Source of the DNA: Mantamonas sphyraenae
Taxonomy: Eukaryota; CRuMs; Mantamonadidae
NCBI GenBank assembly: GCA_026936335.1
Contig: JAPMXV010000055.1
Location: forward strand, 124,001 to 188,000
Length of the DNA: 64,000 nt
Reading direction: 5' to 3'
Of this stretch, positions 11,286 through 23,091 are shown piece by piece. A program made the position numbers and the translations under genes. Numbering within the stretch: position 1 is the stretch's first letter; every line of letters begins with the position of its first letter. The notes beneath the pieces were generated by a model, which ran no database searches, was not told the origin of the DNA, and saw only the letters and a program-made list of their open reading frames with translations.

Positions 11286-12929
11286 ATGGCGACGGCGGAG
11301 ACGAAGGATGGTGGTGGGCTGTTGACTCCGTTTGTGCGACTGGTGCAGAACAACCGGACATACCGCCGCATGTGGCTGGCGTACCTGGTGTCCATCGCGG
11401 GGGACTGGCTGAACTACATTGCGACCTTGCGGGTCATCAGTCTGGCCTCCAACAACAGCGGCATCCTCCTTGCAGTCTATCTCATCCTGCGGCGATTCCC
11501 TCCGTTTCTGTGGAATCCGGTCGTCGGCGTGCTGGCTGACACGATGCCGCGACTGCTCCTGATGATGTTGGCAGATTTTGCCCGGATGTTCCTCGTTCTC
11601 CTCCTTCTCTTCACCACCGACGATCCATCCCTCCTCTGGCTCCTCTTTGTGGTCATCTTTTTCGTGTTTTCGGCCGCAGCGCTGTTTGACCCTTCGCGCC
11701 AGGCCATGATCCCAATGGTGGTGGCCAAGGAGGAGATCACCACGGCCACCGTTCTCGACAACGTCACACGCTACAGCATGCTCTTTCTCGGCTCTATGCT
11801 CGGCGGTGTGATCACCTCCTTTGTGGGAGTCGAGGTGGATTATGTGATCAATTCGGCGCTGTATGTGGCGTCGCTGTGGCTGCTGTACCTGGCAGGCCGC
11901 GACGATCCGCGCCTAGCTTTTCGAACTCGCCTCTTTGGTCGCACCATCACCGTCGGCGACGTGCAGCGCAGCACAGAGCTGCGCTCTCTGAGTGAAGATG
12001 GCCTGGACAACGAGGAAGACGAGGAGGACGACGAGGCAGACCAGGACGAGGAAGACGAGGACGGAGACGAGGTCCGCAAGTCGGACATTCCGGCGAACGG
12101 CGCCGACAAGGCCGAGCAAAGCATGGGAGCCAAGATCGTCGCTGGGTGGGGGTTGTTTGTACATGGCTATCACTTTCTGCGTCGCAATCGCTACCTGCTG
12201 GCTGTGACGTGCACCAAGGGTCTGCTGGCCGCGAGCGGCGTGTTCAATCTCATCAACGTCGTGCTGCTCGAGACACGGCTCAAAATCGACGGCGACGAAA
12301 CAGGGTCGCTATCTCTCGCACTGCTCTATTCCATCATTGGCGTGTCCACAGCCACGGTGCCTGTGATCATGCGTCGTGTCACGCCGCCGACCATGCGCGG
12401 GCGCGAGTACGCCATGCTGTACAGCTTTCTCGTGGCGTGCATCGGCTCATTCATGGTGGCTTTTGCCCAAGAGCCGGCACTGTTCTTTCTGGGCAACTTT
12501 GTGCGTGCCAGCGGCGTCAGTGTGGGCTGGTCCTTTTCCACCGCCCAGTTGCAGGCCACCTGTCCCACCGAGTATGCTGGGCGCGTGTTTGCCTTTGACC
12601 TCGCCATCTTCACTCTCATGTACACCGTGGGCGTGGGCGCCACGGGCCTCATCATCGACATCTTTCAACTCGATCCACAAGGCGTGGCCATTGGGGCCGC
12701 CACGTACTGTGCCATTGCCGCTGTCCTGGTGACCACTTACATTGTGCGTTTTGCCCATGCCGACCGCACACGGGCCATGCGCAACGGCGTCATTCAGGCC
12801 GACGACGGCGTCAAACTCCTGTCCAAGACAACCGACGACCGATCTCGCACAGCTGCCGCGCACCCATCGGACGAAGACAATGGCGACGGGACAAGCGATG
12901 CGCAGCTTGAGAGTGGCAAGAAGGCGTGA
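11286..12929 (+). CDS. MFS_3-type (bacterial drug-efflux-like) transporter
   Basis: Single exon, 547 aa. The layout is that of a 12-helix major facilitator. The N-terminus reads NRTYRRMWLAYLVSIAGDWLNYIATL, in pieces: NRTYRRMW, then GDWLNYIA. It is followed by FPPFLWNPVVGVLAD and DPSRQAMIPMVV. This pattern (RxxW...S..GDWL......P.....P..G.LAD) is that of the MFS_3/enterobactin-exporter-like group common in bacteria. A long acidic loop (about residues 238-265, Glu/Asp-rich) replaces the usual central loop and is probably cytoplasmic. Substrate unknown. Start chosen at 11286, the first Met before the conserved region. No intron, unlike many neighbours, so bacterial origin is possible but not shown. 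Confidence 0.75.
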   Translation: MATAETKDGGGLLTPFVRLVQNNRTYRRMWLAYLVSIAGDWLNYIATLRVISLASNNSGILLAVYLILRRFPPFLWNPVVGVLADTMPRLLLMMLADFARMFLVLLLLFTTDDPSLLWLLFVVIFFVFSAAALFDPSRQAMIPMVVAKEEITTATVLDNVTRYSMLFLGSMLGGVITSFVGVEVDYVINSALYVASLWLLYLAGRDDPRLAFRTRLFGRTITVGDVQRSTELRSLSEDGLDNEEDEEDDEADQDEEDEDGDEVRKSDIPANGADKAEQSMGAKIVAGWGLFVHGYHFLRRNRYLLAVTCTKGLLAASGVFNLINVVLLETRLKIDGDETGSLSLALLYSIIGVSTATVPVIMRRVTPPTMRGREYAMLYSFLVACIGSFMVAFAQEPALFFLGNFVRASGVSVGWSFSTAQLQATCPTEYAGRVFAFDLAIFTLMYTVGVGATGLIIDIFQLDPQGVAIGAATYCAIAAVLVTTYIVRFAHADRTRAMRNGVIQADDGVKLLSKTTDDRSRTAAAHPSDEDNGDGTSDAQLESGKKA

Positions 12930-13006
12930 CGACCAACCACCAACGTGTGAGCGTGTGTGTGTGAGCGAGCCGAACCCAAACAAAACCACTTGTCTTCCCT
13001 CCCCGA

Positions 13007-14234
13007 ATGGTGTTCACCCAGGTCATCGGCGGCTCACATTTCCTGTCCAATGAGGGCTACTGGGGGCCTGTGACCTCCACCATGGACTGGTGCGAGGTAA
13101 GCCATTGCGTCTTTAAAGTCGCCGCCTGGTTTGTCGCGAAAATTCACACCGACCCCTGCGCATGCCATCGCACAGCCGAACTACATCGAGTCGCCATATG
13201 TGGCCGAATTTTACAACACAATGAGCAATGTGTGGCATATCTACCTGGGCTGCCTGGGCTTGATGCAAGCTGCGCGTTTCCGCTGTGAGTTGCGTTTTTC
13301 AAGCGGAAACTTTTCACCGGCCGATGACGAGAACTTTCCAGGGACCGGCCTACCGTCTTGCCTGGGCTCGTTGCTGTTGCACAAGGCGCCCACGCGGGAT
13401 ACACAGCCTTTTGTGCTGTGACTGCATGGTGTGCGCCACGCAGATGCGCGCCACAGCGACGGGGCATGGAGAGAGAAGAGAAGGAGGAGAAAGAACACCT
13501 GGGTTTTTACAAATCAGAGCTGCGCGAGAGAGGAGGAATTCATCTGACACGGAACACCACGACAATGCACGGCATGTGATTGCACAGATGACATGCGTTT
13601 CAGCGTGGCCTACTTTACCATTGTGGTGATGGGTCTGGGGTCGATGCTGTTCCACGGCACTCTCTCATGGCGTGGCCAGCTTGCGGACGAGCTTCCCATG
13701 GTGTACAGCGTCCTCAGCTACTGCTACATCACGCTTGAGTACAAGCGCACTCAGCAGTACCCGGGTCTGCCGGGCTTGTTGGCCACTCTGGCCCTTATTT
13801 TCACGGTGGCATACTCGCTCATGCCCATCTACTCCCTCTTTCTGGCTGCCTTTGCCGTGCTCGTCATCTTTGCCCTCGGCAGCGCCACCTACATTGCTTG
13901 GAACGACGAACAGGTGCTTCCCATGCTCTTCCTTTCCATGGGCTACCTCGCCTTTGCCAAGGTCCTGTGGCTTGTGGACAACTCCTTCTGCGTTCAGGTC
14001 GAGTGGCTCAAGCTCCACGCCATGTGGCACCAGCTCTCTTCCATGGCGGGCTACGTGTGGATCACAGCCATGCTGCTGTGGCGCCAGAAGCACGTCCACG
14101 CCACGCCTGGTGAGAGCATCCGCCTCCGTTTCTGGTGCTACGTCTTCCCTCTCGTCGAGGTGTTTGACACACGCAAGAAGAACGACGACGAGGCACGCGC
14201 CGCCTACAGCACACCCAGCTACGGCAAGGCGTGA
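13007..14234 (+). CDS. ACER: Alkaline ceramidase
   Basis: Exons 13007-13096, 13176-13284 and 13588-14234; 281 aa. It hydrolyses ceramide to sphingoid base and fatty acid in ER/Golgi membranes. Seven hydrophobic segments are visible. Family landmarks are present in order: GYWGPVTSTMDWCE, NYIESPYVAEFYNTMSN, GLGSMLFHGTLSW, LADELPMVYS and, near the end, LHAMWHQLSSMAGY. The His residues of FHGTL and HAMWH and the Asp of DELPM are the expected zinc/catalytic site. The splice from exon 2 (phase 1) to exon 3 rebuilds a Tyr codon in a block (RFRYDMRF) that aligns with animal and yeast enzymes. Intron 2 (303 bp) holds CTGACAC. Confidence 0.92.
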
Positions 14235-14422
14235 TGTGCTTGTGTGTCGGTGGTGGAAGACGTGGAGATCGCTGTGAACGTGAACAACTCACCCCCTCAC
14301 CCCTCTGCCGGCACCCACACACCCCTCTGCCGGCACCCACACGCACTGTCTATCAACCAATCAACGCTGCTCTCACCCCAAACACATCATGCATTATGTG
14401 AGATCGTCACCCATTTCCATCA

Positions 14423-15349
14423 TCAAACACGCTGTTGCACCAAGAGCGCCTCGTTGCTCGTGTCACGTCCGTCGTCCTCGTCATGAGTGCTCAGCTCATC
14501 GCCGCTATCCAGCGTGGGCACGTCGTATTCCTTGCGCATAAGAATGGCCCCCAGCACCAGGGAGTTGGGCACCATTACTGTCGCGCTGCCCGTCAGACCG
14601 CGCACCTCGTCCGAGTGCTTCGTGCGCAACGTCGTGTAGCGCAGCTGCATATCCACCACGTTCCCCTCCACAATCTGGTTCATGGACGGGTACAGCAGTG
14701 CCACGTTGTCTCCAATGTCGATCGGCCTGTTCCACAGCAGGTTCACTCCGGCCAGAATATGGCTCAGAGTGTCCTTCAGCGCCAGCGACACAGCCAGCGC
14801 AAGGATACCCGCCGAAAACACAAGCGACGTAATGTCCAGGCCCACTGCACATACACGCAAACCCACACACGTACACGCACACATTCCCACCACAGCATGC
14901 CATGTGACCCTCCCCCGTGTCAGTTTGTGGTCGTCCCACCGTCCACACCCGCACTGCGCAAACTCGCGCGAATTTTTTTGCGCCGGGAACTTTCCGGCTG
15001 CTCTAGCTGCCGCTGCACGCAGCGTACATCGTCTCCACACCATGCCAACCCATCCACGCAGCCACTTACAAGCGTTCAGGGCCATGATGATGCCTGCGAA
15101 CCACACGGTGGCGCGCACGCAAGAACCCACGAGTTCCTCAAGTCGCGAGTCTGCGTTCTTCCGGCGACGGACCTTTCGCATCGCACTCTTGACCGCGCGC
15201 ACAAGAATCAACGACACCAGCCACGTCAGCACCAGGATGCCCAGTGCCAACAAAAGGTGGGGCACCAGTACAAGCACGATAAACTCGCCCACCGTCATCG
15301 GTGAAGCATTTGCAGAAGGCCAGGCAGTTGAACCAGAAGACGACGACAT
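14423..15349 (-). CDS. MscS-family mechanosensitive channel
   Basis: Exons 15349-15070 and 14844-14423; 233 aa. Small-conductance mechanosensitive channels open under membrane tension and release ions and osmolytes. There are two N-terminal hydrophobic segments (about 22-48 and 80-95), then the pore-lining helix region ITSLVFSAGILALAVSLALKDTLSHILAG, read here as SAGILALAVSLALKD. The beta domain follows: NRPIDIGDNVAL, GNVVDMQLRYTTLRT and VMVPNSLVLG. These match MscS features (Ala/Gly-rich TM3, RPF.vGD-like, PN). The C-terminal vestibule is shortened and ends in an Asp-rich tail. The intron carries CTGACAC. Confidence 0.86.
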   Translation of the reverse strand: MSSSSGSTAWPSANASPMTVGEFIVLVLVPHLLLALGILVLTWLVSLILVRAVKSAMRKVRRRKNADSRLEELVGSCVRATVWFAGIIMALNACKWLRGWVGMVWRRCTLRAAAARAAGKFPAQKNSREFAQCGCGRWDDHKLTRGRVTWHAVVGMCACTCVGLRVCAVGLDITSLVFSAGILALAVSLALKDTLSHILAGVNLLWNRPIDIGDNVALLYPSMNQIVEGNVVDMQLRYTTLRTKHSDEVRGLTGSATVMVPNSLVLGAILMRKEYDVPTLDSGDELSTHDEDDGRDTSNEALLVQQRV

Positions 15350-15407
15350 TTTCCTTGCTTTTTGTTGCAGGGGGTGGCGCAGGCTCCAGAAAGCCCTTTT
15401 GAACCCT

Positions 15408-18331
15408 TCATTTCCGGTATCGTTTCTTGAACATGCTGTGTCGCTGGTCGTTCTGGTCTCGCTTCTCCTTGGCCGTCTTCTTCTTCCGCATCCCTTTCGT
15501 GTCGTACTCGCGGTACATCATGCCCGACCCGCCGCTCAGCGACTTGAGGGATCCCTTCTTGCGCCTCAGATGCGACCCTCCGTATGCCTCTTCGTACCCG
15601 TCCATTTCGCCGTCGTACACCATCTCGGTCCGTGCGTCTTCGGCTCGCGCGCGCAGCACCTTGGTCAGCAGCTTCTGCTGCTCCTCCTTGCTGCTCAGAC
15701 CCAGCGATGAATCATTGGCTTCTGTCAGCTCCGTCACAATGTTGAACGCATAGCCTTGGTTCACCAGGAACTGTTGCCGCCTGCGACTGAACGCAACCTC
15801 CTTTGTGTCCTTGCTCACCAGCGTGTAGAAGAACGCATTGTACTTCTCCCCTTCAATGCGTGCCTTTTTACGGTTGATTCGTCCCAGTCGCTGCGCTTCT
15901 TGTCGTCGCGACCCAAAGTGTGCGCTCACCTGGATGATCACGTTGGCATCCGGCAGATCGATGCTGTTGTCTCCCACCTTGGAGATGATCACTGTTTTGC
16001 AGTTGGGGTTGTTCGAAAAGTCGCTCAGGATCCGCATGCGTTCCTTTTGCGGTGTTCCGCCGTGGATGGCAGGCACGTTCAGCCGCTCCTCGTACTCGCT
16101 CACCGCAAACCGCGAGTCCGAAAAGATGATGATGCGGTGGTTCTGGCTCTCGTGGAACCGCACCAGTGCTTCGCAGTGCCGGAACTTGTTGGGGTTCATG
16201 ATCCACAGCAGCTTCTTTGTGTGTGAATTGCTCTTTTCCAGGTATGCCTGGTAGAACTCGGGTGTCATCGGCACAATCACCTCTGAGCACAGCACGTTGG
16301 CAATGTGGCCTTCCTTCACAAGATCAATCCAGTTGGCCTCGTACAACTTTGTGCCGACCAGAAAATTCAGATCCTGCTCCTTCTGGTCCTCGCGCACCAG
16401 CGTCGCCGTCAGGCCCAGCTTGCAGTGCGACTTGAGCGAGATCAGCGTCTTGCGAAACTCTTCCGCCGGAATCACGTGCACCTCGTCCAGAATGATCAAG
16501 CCCCACTCTTTGCTCGTCATCCTCTCCATCACCTGTCGCGTGGCGGTCGCTCGCTTGTCGCGGTTTGCCACCATGCTGTATGTCGTGATGATCACACCGT
16601 CGTAGTCTGCGTCCACATTCTTGCTGTCCGACGTGAACGTTTCCACCTTGTGGTCGGGGATGTCTGTCCACAGCTTGAACTGTGCCTTCCACTGGGCCAC
16701 CGCCACGCTGCTGTAGCACAACACAATGGTGCTCTTTTTGATCGTCTGTGCTGCCGTCACACCCACCAGCGTCTTGCCGGCGCCGCACGGAAGCACAATC
16801 ACCCCCGACCGCGCCCTTCCGTCACCAAACATCTTGGCCAGGCAGTTCACCTGGTAGTCCCTCAGTTTCGTCGTCGGTTTCAACTCGATCGGCAGGCTCG
16901 GGTTCACTGTGTCGTTGTGAAAGTCGTACTCCTCCATCGCCGTCAGGTCGATTTCGCGACACCGTTTCTTCACCACCTGTACCTTGCTTGCGTCAATCTC
17001 AAACTTCTTGAACTGTGTCGTCAGGCCCTCCAGCCCGCTGGATTCGTTCCTTATCTCCTCCTCAATTGCATAGACGTCGTCCAGGTCGTCTTGCACAAGC
17101 GACACATCCTCCTGCGAGGACGACGAGGATGATGATGAGGAGGAGGAGGATGATGATGATGAGGAGGAGGACGTGGAGCTCGTCGTGTCCTCTTTGAGGG
17201 CATTCATGCGCTTCAACACCTCGACAGACATGCCCTGGATCCGGATGTTGCTGGCCTGGGGCATTTCGCTGTCCACCACATCGCTGGTGACCTTGCACTC
17301 GCTGATCACTTCGTCCTGCAGCAGCCGCTGCAGCACTTCCGGGTCGGCCGATTCCAGAAAGTAGCGGTTCTCCTGCAGCACCAGCTTCACCTTGCCGTAG
17401 CTCTCGGTCACACGCTTCACAAACTGCTCCACAACCTCGGGCAGCTCATTCTTTGACAGCATACGCAGACTGCGGATGATCTCCTCCGTGTGCATCCCGA
17501 TCGACACCGCTGCATACAGGGAGAACTGGGTGATCTTGTACTCGTGCATCAGCTCCGGCCGCGACACAGGCTCTGCAATGGCAATGAGAAACTCGTAGGC
17601 CTGTTTGTACACAGGAGAAAACGTCTCGAGGAAGATATGCCCGTTGGGGCACACGTACACCGAGCGCCGTGCGTGGTCGCGTCGCAACACGAGGTCGTCG
17701 TACGCAAGGTACTGCACCTCCACTCCCTTCTCAAACAGATGCCGCTCGTCCTCGTCAGCACTCGCATCCGAAAGCTGCTCCAAATGATAGTTAAACTCGT
17801 CGTCGTCGTCGTCGTCGTTGCCGCCTCCATTGCCCTTGCCCGACGATCGCTTTCCGCTGCTCTTGCGTCCACCGGCCTTCTTGCCGCTCTTGCCGGCCTT
17901 GGCCTTGCCTTTGCCCTTGCTCGGAGTACCAGTGCGCCGTTTCTTACGCTGCTTACCCTTTGCTGCCTTGGAGGTGTCTGAATTCTCGCCCTCCACCAGC
18001 GACAGGTCGTCTTCATCCAAGGCGTCTCCATCGCCGTCCTCCCACTCTTCGTCTGCCCCGTACTCGTCTTCCTCGTCCTCATCCCCGTCTTCCTCTTCAT
18101 CAAAGTAATCTGTGCTTAGGGCGACACGCAGTACACGTGTCCCACACACCACCCACACGCACACGATGCAAAAAGGCGCGGTCAGTTCATGCTCGAGACC
18201 TCGCGAGGAGGCCACCCTCACTCCTCGTGTCACCGACTCGGGACCTTGCACCTACCGTCATCCTGCTCGCCAATTTCCTCCACCAGGCCGTCCTCGTCCT
18301 CTTCGTAGTCAGCACGCGTGCGTTTGGACAT
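15408..18331 (-). CDS. ERCC3: TFIIH helicase/translocase XPB (ERCC3, Ssl2)
   Basis: Exons 18331-18256 and 18109-15408; 925 aa, longer than the human protein because of an acidic and Lys-rich N-terminus (to about residue 150) and a poly-Ser insert near residue 380. XPB is the DNA translocase of TFIIH, needed for promoter opening and nucleotide excision repair. Seen: Walker A LPCGAGKTLVGV, motif II DEVH, TATLVRED with the family-specific RED motif, KVGDNSIDLPDA, and motif VI QEAQRLGRINRK. The N-terminal damage-recognition region is also present (LYAAVSIGMHTEEI). The intron separates the first 25 codons and contains CTGAC. Only 41 bp lie between its ATG and the divergent membrane-protein ATG. 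Confidence 0.96.
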
Positions 18332-18372
18332 TTGAGGATTCGCTGGCTCCGTGTGCGGCCTCTGCCCCAATC

Positions 18373-18625
18373 ATGGACGAACGCAACTTTTCAGACCTCG
18401 AGGATGAGTTTCAGGACTCGCTGAGGCATGACCAGCAGCTGGACATGTACAAGAAGGATGTGCACTGGACCTCGGCCTTTGCCAACCGTGTCATCTACTC
18501 GCCCGTCTACGGCGGCTTCTACATCCTCGTCCTCCTCCTCGGGCTCGTCACCATGATCTGGACCCTGTCAGAAGAGGGCTCTGGCACAGCTCGCCAGAAT
18601 CTATGGTGCGTTGATTGGCTTGCCC

Positions 18626-18665
<40 letters not shown>

Positions 18666-19145
18666 GCGTTCTTTCTCACCGTCGATTCCTGTGCTTCGCG
18701 TGCGCTGACTCTCCATCTGGCCCTCTGCTGCCTCCATGCGGCTTCCACACCCGACAACACGGCTGAACCTCGTGGATACCACCTCCACAGGTGGGTGGTT
18801 GTCATCGACGTGTTTGTCAACGCTGTGCTCACTGCCGAAATCGCCATCCGCATCCATGCCAAGGGCGCCGAGTTTTGGGAACACAAGAGCAACGTATTTG
18901 ACTTTGTGGTCACCATGCTGGCCCTCCTGGCCCTCATCATCTTCTTTTTTGACACCTCGGTCGACTGGCTCAACGGAATCTTTGTCGTCGTCCGCTACGG
19001 AGCCCAGCTCGCTCGCCTCGCCCTCTTCTGGAAATACCAACGCCGCCGCTCGCGAACAAAGCAGCAGGTGGTCGACTTTACCTCCCTTCCCAATGAGGAC
19101 GATGAGGACATGGACCAGCCCTTCATGTCGAGCTACGACCGATGA
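18373..19145 (+). CDS. Voltage-sensor-domain-only membrane protein
   Basis: Exons 18373-18605 and 18791-19145; 195 aa. Four transmembrane segments match S1-S4 of the ion-transport family, with no pore. S1 is FYILVLLLGLVTMIW. S2 contains LTAEIAIRIH (the acidic charge-transfer residue). S3 is VFDFVVTMLALL (the conserved Asp). S4 is FVVVRYGAQLARLALFWKY, followed by a basic RRRSRTK linker. The S4 has two arginines inside the helix plus the basic cluster, fewer than proton channels of the Hv1 type. It may be a proton channel, a sensor subunit or a TMEM266-like protein. The intron contains a long (GT)n tract at about 18628-18661 and CTGAC. Confidence 0.7.
18628..18661. repeat. (GT)n microsatellite in an intron
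   Basis: About 17 GT units just inside the intron of the voltage-sensor gene. Shorter GT/CA runs occur in many other introns and gaps (8420, 22998, 25070, 28680, 29057, 30163, 36003, 58497, 63880), almost always between the donor and the CTGAC motif or next to the acceptor. Confidence 0.95.
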
Positions 19146-19227
19146 CAAAATGATCACATTTGCAATGAATGCCGCCTCGTCCCCCCTTTCCCTGCCAAGA
19201 CAAGCCTTTTCTCCACTCCACACCGCT

Positions 19228-22200
19228 ATGTCTTCCTCCTCCAGCTCTGCCTCCTTTGAGGAGGTTACAGAGTGTCTCTACGACGGCGAGGAGCTCGAAC
19301 GGCCCATCAACACCGTCAAGGTGCGTTGTCTGAGCGTGTGCCCGGGCTCGCATTCGCCGGAAGCGGCCCTTCTCCGCGCTGCTGATGCTCACCCACACCT
19401 GCTGCTCCCCTTCCTCCCCGCTCTTGCTCACAGGACAAGTGGAAGCTGCTGCCTGCGTTTCTCAAGGTGCGCGGTCTTGTCACGCAGCACATCGACTCGT
19501 ACAACTACTTTATCACCGAAGGCCTGCGTCGCATCCTCGCCGCCAACAGCGAAGTGCGCTCAGACGTCGACCCGCAGTTTTTCCTTCGGTACGTGCCACG
19601 CACCGCCTTCCGATGTGCCCGCCTTTCCGCAACAATTCCGCCCAACGATCTGCCTTGCACACATGCACATACGTGGGGCGTCCTACCGCGTCCATGTGGA
19701 TGCCCGTTTGGCGTCGACAGCTTTTGGTGATCACTGGCTGCAGCTGACACCGTTCGCTGGCCCTCTCTGCTTGCCCTGCGGCGCTGCTCCGTCGTCACCT
19801 GACCCCACACTCGCACAGATACACAAACATTCGCGTGGACAAACCCATGTTCTACGACGACATGGTGATGACGCGCATCACGCCGCAGGAATGCCGCCTG
19901 CGCGACACGTCGTACTCGGCAGAAATCCTGGTGGACTTTGAGTACACACGTGCAGGACGTGTGGTGCAGATGCAGGGCCACTCCATCGGTCGTATGCCTG
20001 TCATGCTGCGCTCGCGCGCCTGCTGGCTCACGGGCAAGTCGGACACCGAACTGGCCGAGATGCAGGAGTGCCCCATGGACCCAGGAGGGTACTTTGTCGT
20101 GCGCGGCGCCGAACGCGTCATGCTCATCCAGGAGCAGCTGTCCAAGAACCGCATCATCCTGGAGATTGACACCAAGGGCATGCTCAACTCGTACGTCATC
20201 TCCTCCACCAACGAGCGCAAGAGCCGCACAACCATGATCCTCAAAAAGGGCCGTTTCTACGTGGTACACAACAGCATCGACGCAGAGGTACCCATGGTGC
20301 TCATGATGAAGGCCATGGGCATCGGGAGCGACCAGGAACTCGTGCAGCTCGTTGGCACAGACAACATCTTTGTCGACGGCCTGTACGCCTCCATGGCCGA
20401 GGTGCACGACATGGGGATTCAAACTACGGCCGAAGCCTTGCAGTGGATTGGTTCCAAGCTCAAGTATGCACGTGCTACACGCGCGTCGCAGAGCCGCCGT
20501 TCCGAGGCCGACGAGGGCGAGAGCGTGCTTGCCTCGCTGATTCTGCCTCACCTGCCCACGTACCGCTCCGACTTTCGTCCCAAGGCCATCTACATGGCAT
20601 TGATGGTGCGCAAGATGATTCTGGCGCAGAACGACCCGTCGACCATCGACGACCGCGACTACTATGGTAACAAGCGCCTGGAGCTGGCAGGCACCCTGCT
20701 CAGCCTCATGTTTGAGGACCTGTTCAAGCGCTTCAACAAGGAACTCAAGAAGCAGGTGGACAGCACGCTGAGCAAACAGAACCGCGTGTCGCAGTTTGAC
20801 GCAGTGACCAAGATGCGCGCAGATATCATCACCAACGGCCTTCAGACGGCCATCAACACAGGCAACTGGCGCATCAAGCGCTTCCGCATGGACAAGGTTG
20901 GTGTGACGCAGGTTTTGTCACGCCTCTCCTTCATTTCTGCACTGGGCATGATGACGCGCATCAATTCGCAGTTTGAAAAGAGCCGCAAGGTGAGTGGGCC
21001 TCGTGCCCTGCAGCCGTCGCAGTGGGGCATGCTGTGCCCGTGCGACACTCCAGAGGGCGAGTCGTGTGGCCTGGTGAAGAACCTGGCGCTGATGACACAC
21101 ATCACCACCGACGACCGCGAGGAACCAATCATCTCGCTGGCCAAGCACTTGGGTGTGGAGGATATCTGTCACTACTCGGGCCAAGAGTTTTTACAAGCGC
21201 AACGTGGCGTTGGTGTTTGTGGCCGGGCAAATTCTGGGCATTCACCGAAAACCACACAAGCTCGTGGCCAGCATGCGCCGAGCACGCAGGGCTGGCCTCA
21301 TTGGCGAGTTTGTCTCTGTGTACTTTGACGAAACGCATGCGTCGATCCACGTGACGTGTGACAGCGGACGCGTGTGCAGGCCGCTGATTGTGGTCAACAA
21401 GGGCGTGCCCATGGTCACTCAGGAGCACATTCAAGATCTGACCGATGGCGTGCGCTCCTTTGAGGACTTTCTGCACGAGGGCCAGATTGAGTATCTGGAC
21501 GTCAACGAGGAGAACAACAGCAACATTGCATTGTACGAAAGCGAGATCCAGCCCGAAAGCACGACGCACGTGGAAATCGACCCGCTGACCATCTTGGGCG
21601 TGTGTGCAGGGCTCATTCCCTATCCGCACCACAATCAGTCGCCGCGTAACACATACCAATGCGCCATGGGCAAGCAGGCGATCGGGACGATTGGATACAA
21701 CCAGCTGAACCGCATCGACACGCTGCTGTACCTGCTGGTGTACCCGCAAAAGCCGATGATGAAGACAAAAACCATTGAGCTGATTGGATTCGACAAGGTG
21801 CCCGCGGGCCAGAATGCCATGGTGGCTGTGATGAGCTACAGCGGATACGACATCGAAGATGCCATTGTGGTGAACAAGGCGTCGCTGGACCGTGGCTACG
21901 GACGCTGCATTGTGCTTCGCAAGCAGGTGGACTCTGTGAAGCTGTACAAGAACGGGTCGCAGGACGAGATCCACGCGCCGCCGCCAGACACGTCGTCGCG
22001 CGGCGCGCAGCCGTTTCGCGCGCTGGACAGGGACGGACTGGTGCAGAGTGGTGCACGCGTGTACAACGGCGACGTGTTGGTGAACAAGTATGCGCCGATG
22101 AACACCCAGGACACGATGTCGTCTGCTGCGGAGCGAGCCAACATGAAGCCGCAGCCGATGCGGTACCGCGGCGCAGTGCCGTCCATGGTGGACAAGGTGA

Positions 22201-22987
22201 TGATTACGTCGAGCGAGCAGGAGCGTTTCCTGATCAAGGTGTTGCTGCGTAGCACGCGGCGGCCAGAGATTGGCGACAAGTTTAGCAGCCGACACGGACA
22301 GAAGGGCGTGTGCGGTCTGATTGTGGAGCAGGCCAACATGCCGTTTACAGACCAGGGCATCTGTCCGGACATGATCATGAATCCGCACGGCTTCCCGTCG
22401 CGTATGACAGTGGGCAAACTGATCGAGCTGTTGGGCGGCAAGGCGGGCGTGTGCGAGGGCAAGCTGCACGACGCAACAGCGTTTGCGGGCGACAAAGTGA
22501 GCGCCCTGAGCAAGATTCTGGTGGACTTTGGATACAACTACGGCGGCAAGGAGTTCTTGACGAGTGGGATCACAGGCGAGCCACTGTCGTGCTACGTGTT
22601 CTTTGGGCCCGTGTACTACCAGAAGCTGAAGCACATGGTGATGGACAAGATGCACGCACGCGCGCGTGGCCCTCGCCAGACGATGACGCGACAGCCGACG
22701 GAAGGCCGCTCGCGTGCAGGAGGGCTGCGTCTGGGCGAGATGGAACGTGACTGCCTGATTGGATACGGTGCATCGATGCTGCTGACCGAGCGTCTCATGT
22801 TGTCCTCGGACAAGTTTGAAGCACACGTGTGCAAGTCTGCGGCATCCTCGGGTACAAGAACTGGTGCCAGAATTGCCGTTCGCCGGTGAACATGGTTGCG
22901 CTGACCATGCCCTACGCCTGCAAGCTGCTGTTCCAGGAGCTGCAGAGTATGAATGTGATGCCACGGCTGCAGGTGGAAGAGAGTTAG
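19228..22987 (+). CDS. POLR3B: RNA polymerase III second-largest subunit RPC2
   Basis: Exons 19228-19320, 19434-19588 and 19819-22987; 1138 aa when two one-base frameshifts are read through, close to the family length. RPC2 forms one side of the Pol III active-site cleft, which transcribes tRNA and 5S genes. Pol III-specific sequence is clear: [80 protein letters not shown] and [11 protein letters not shown]. The frame slips at T5 (21188-21192, one T too many) and back at about 22833-22837, where one base is missing just inside the C-terminal zinc site (VCK(S)CG...NWCQNC). Introns carry GTGCGT/GTACGT donors; intron 2 has CTGAC. Confidence 0.95.
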
Positions 22988-23091
22988 AGGGCGTGTATGT
23001 GTGTGTGTGTGTGTCACGGCAAGGGACGAAGAAACGTTTGTGTGTCCATTGATGAAGACATTGACGGTCTCTGGTCTCACTTGGTGGCTGT

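Noticed and set aside
21153-22889. Second half of POLR3B as a separate gene
   Set aside because: The two halves join within one conserved block ([11 protein letters not shown]) after removing a single T.
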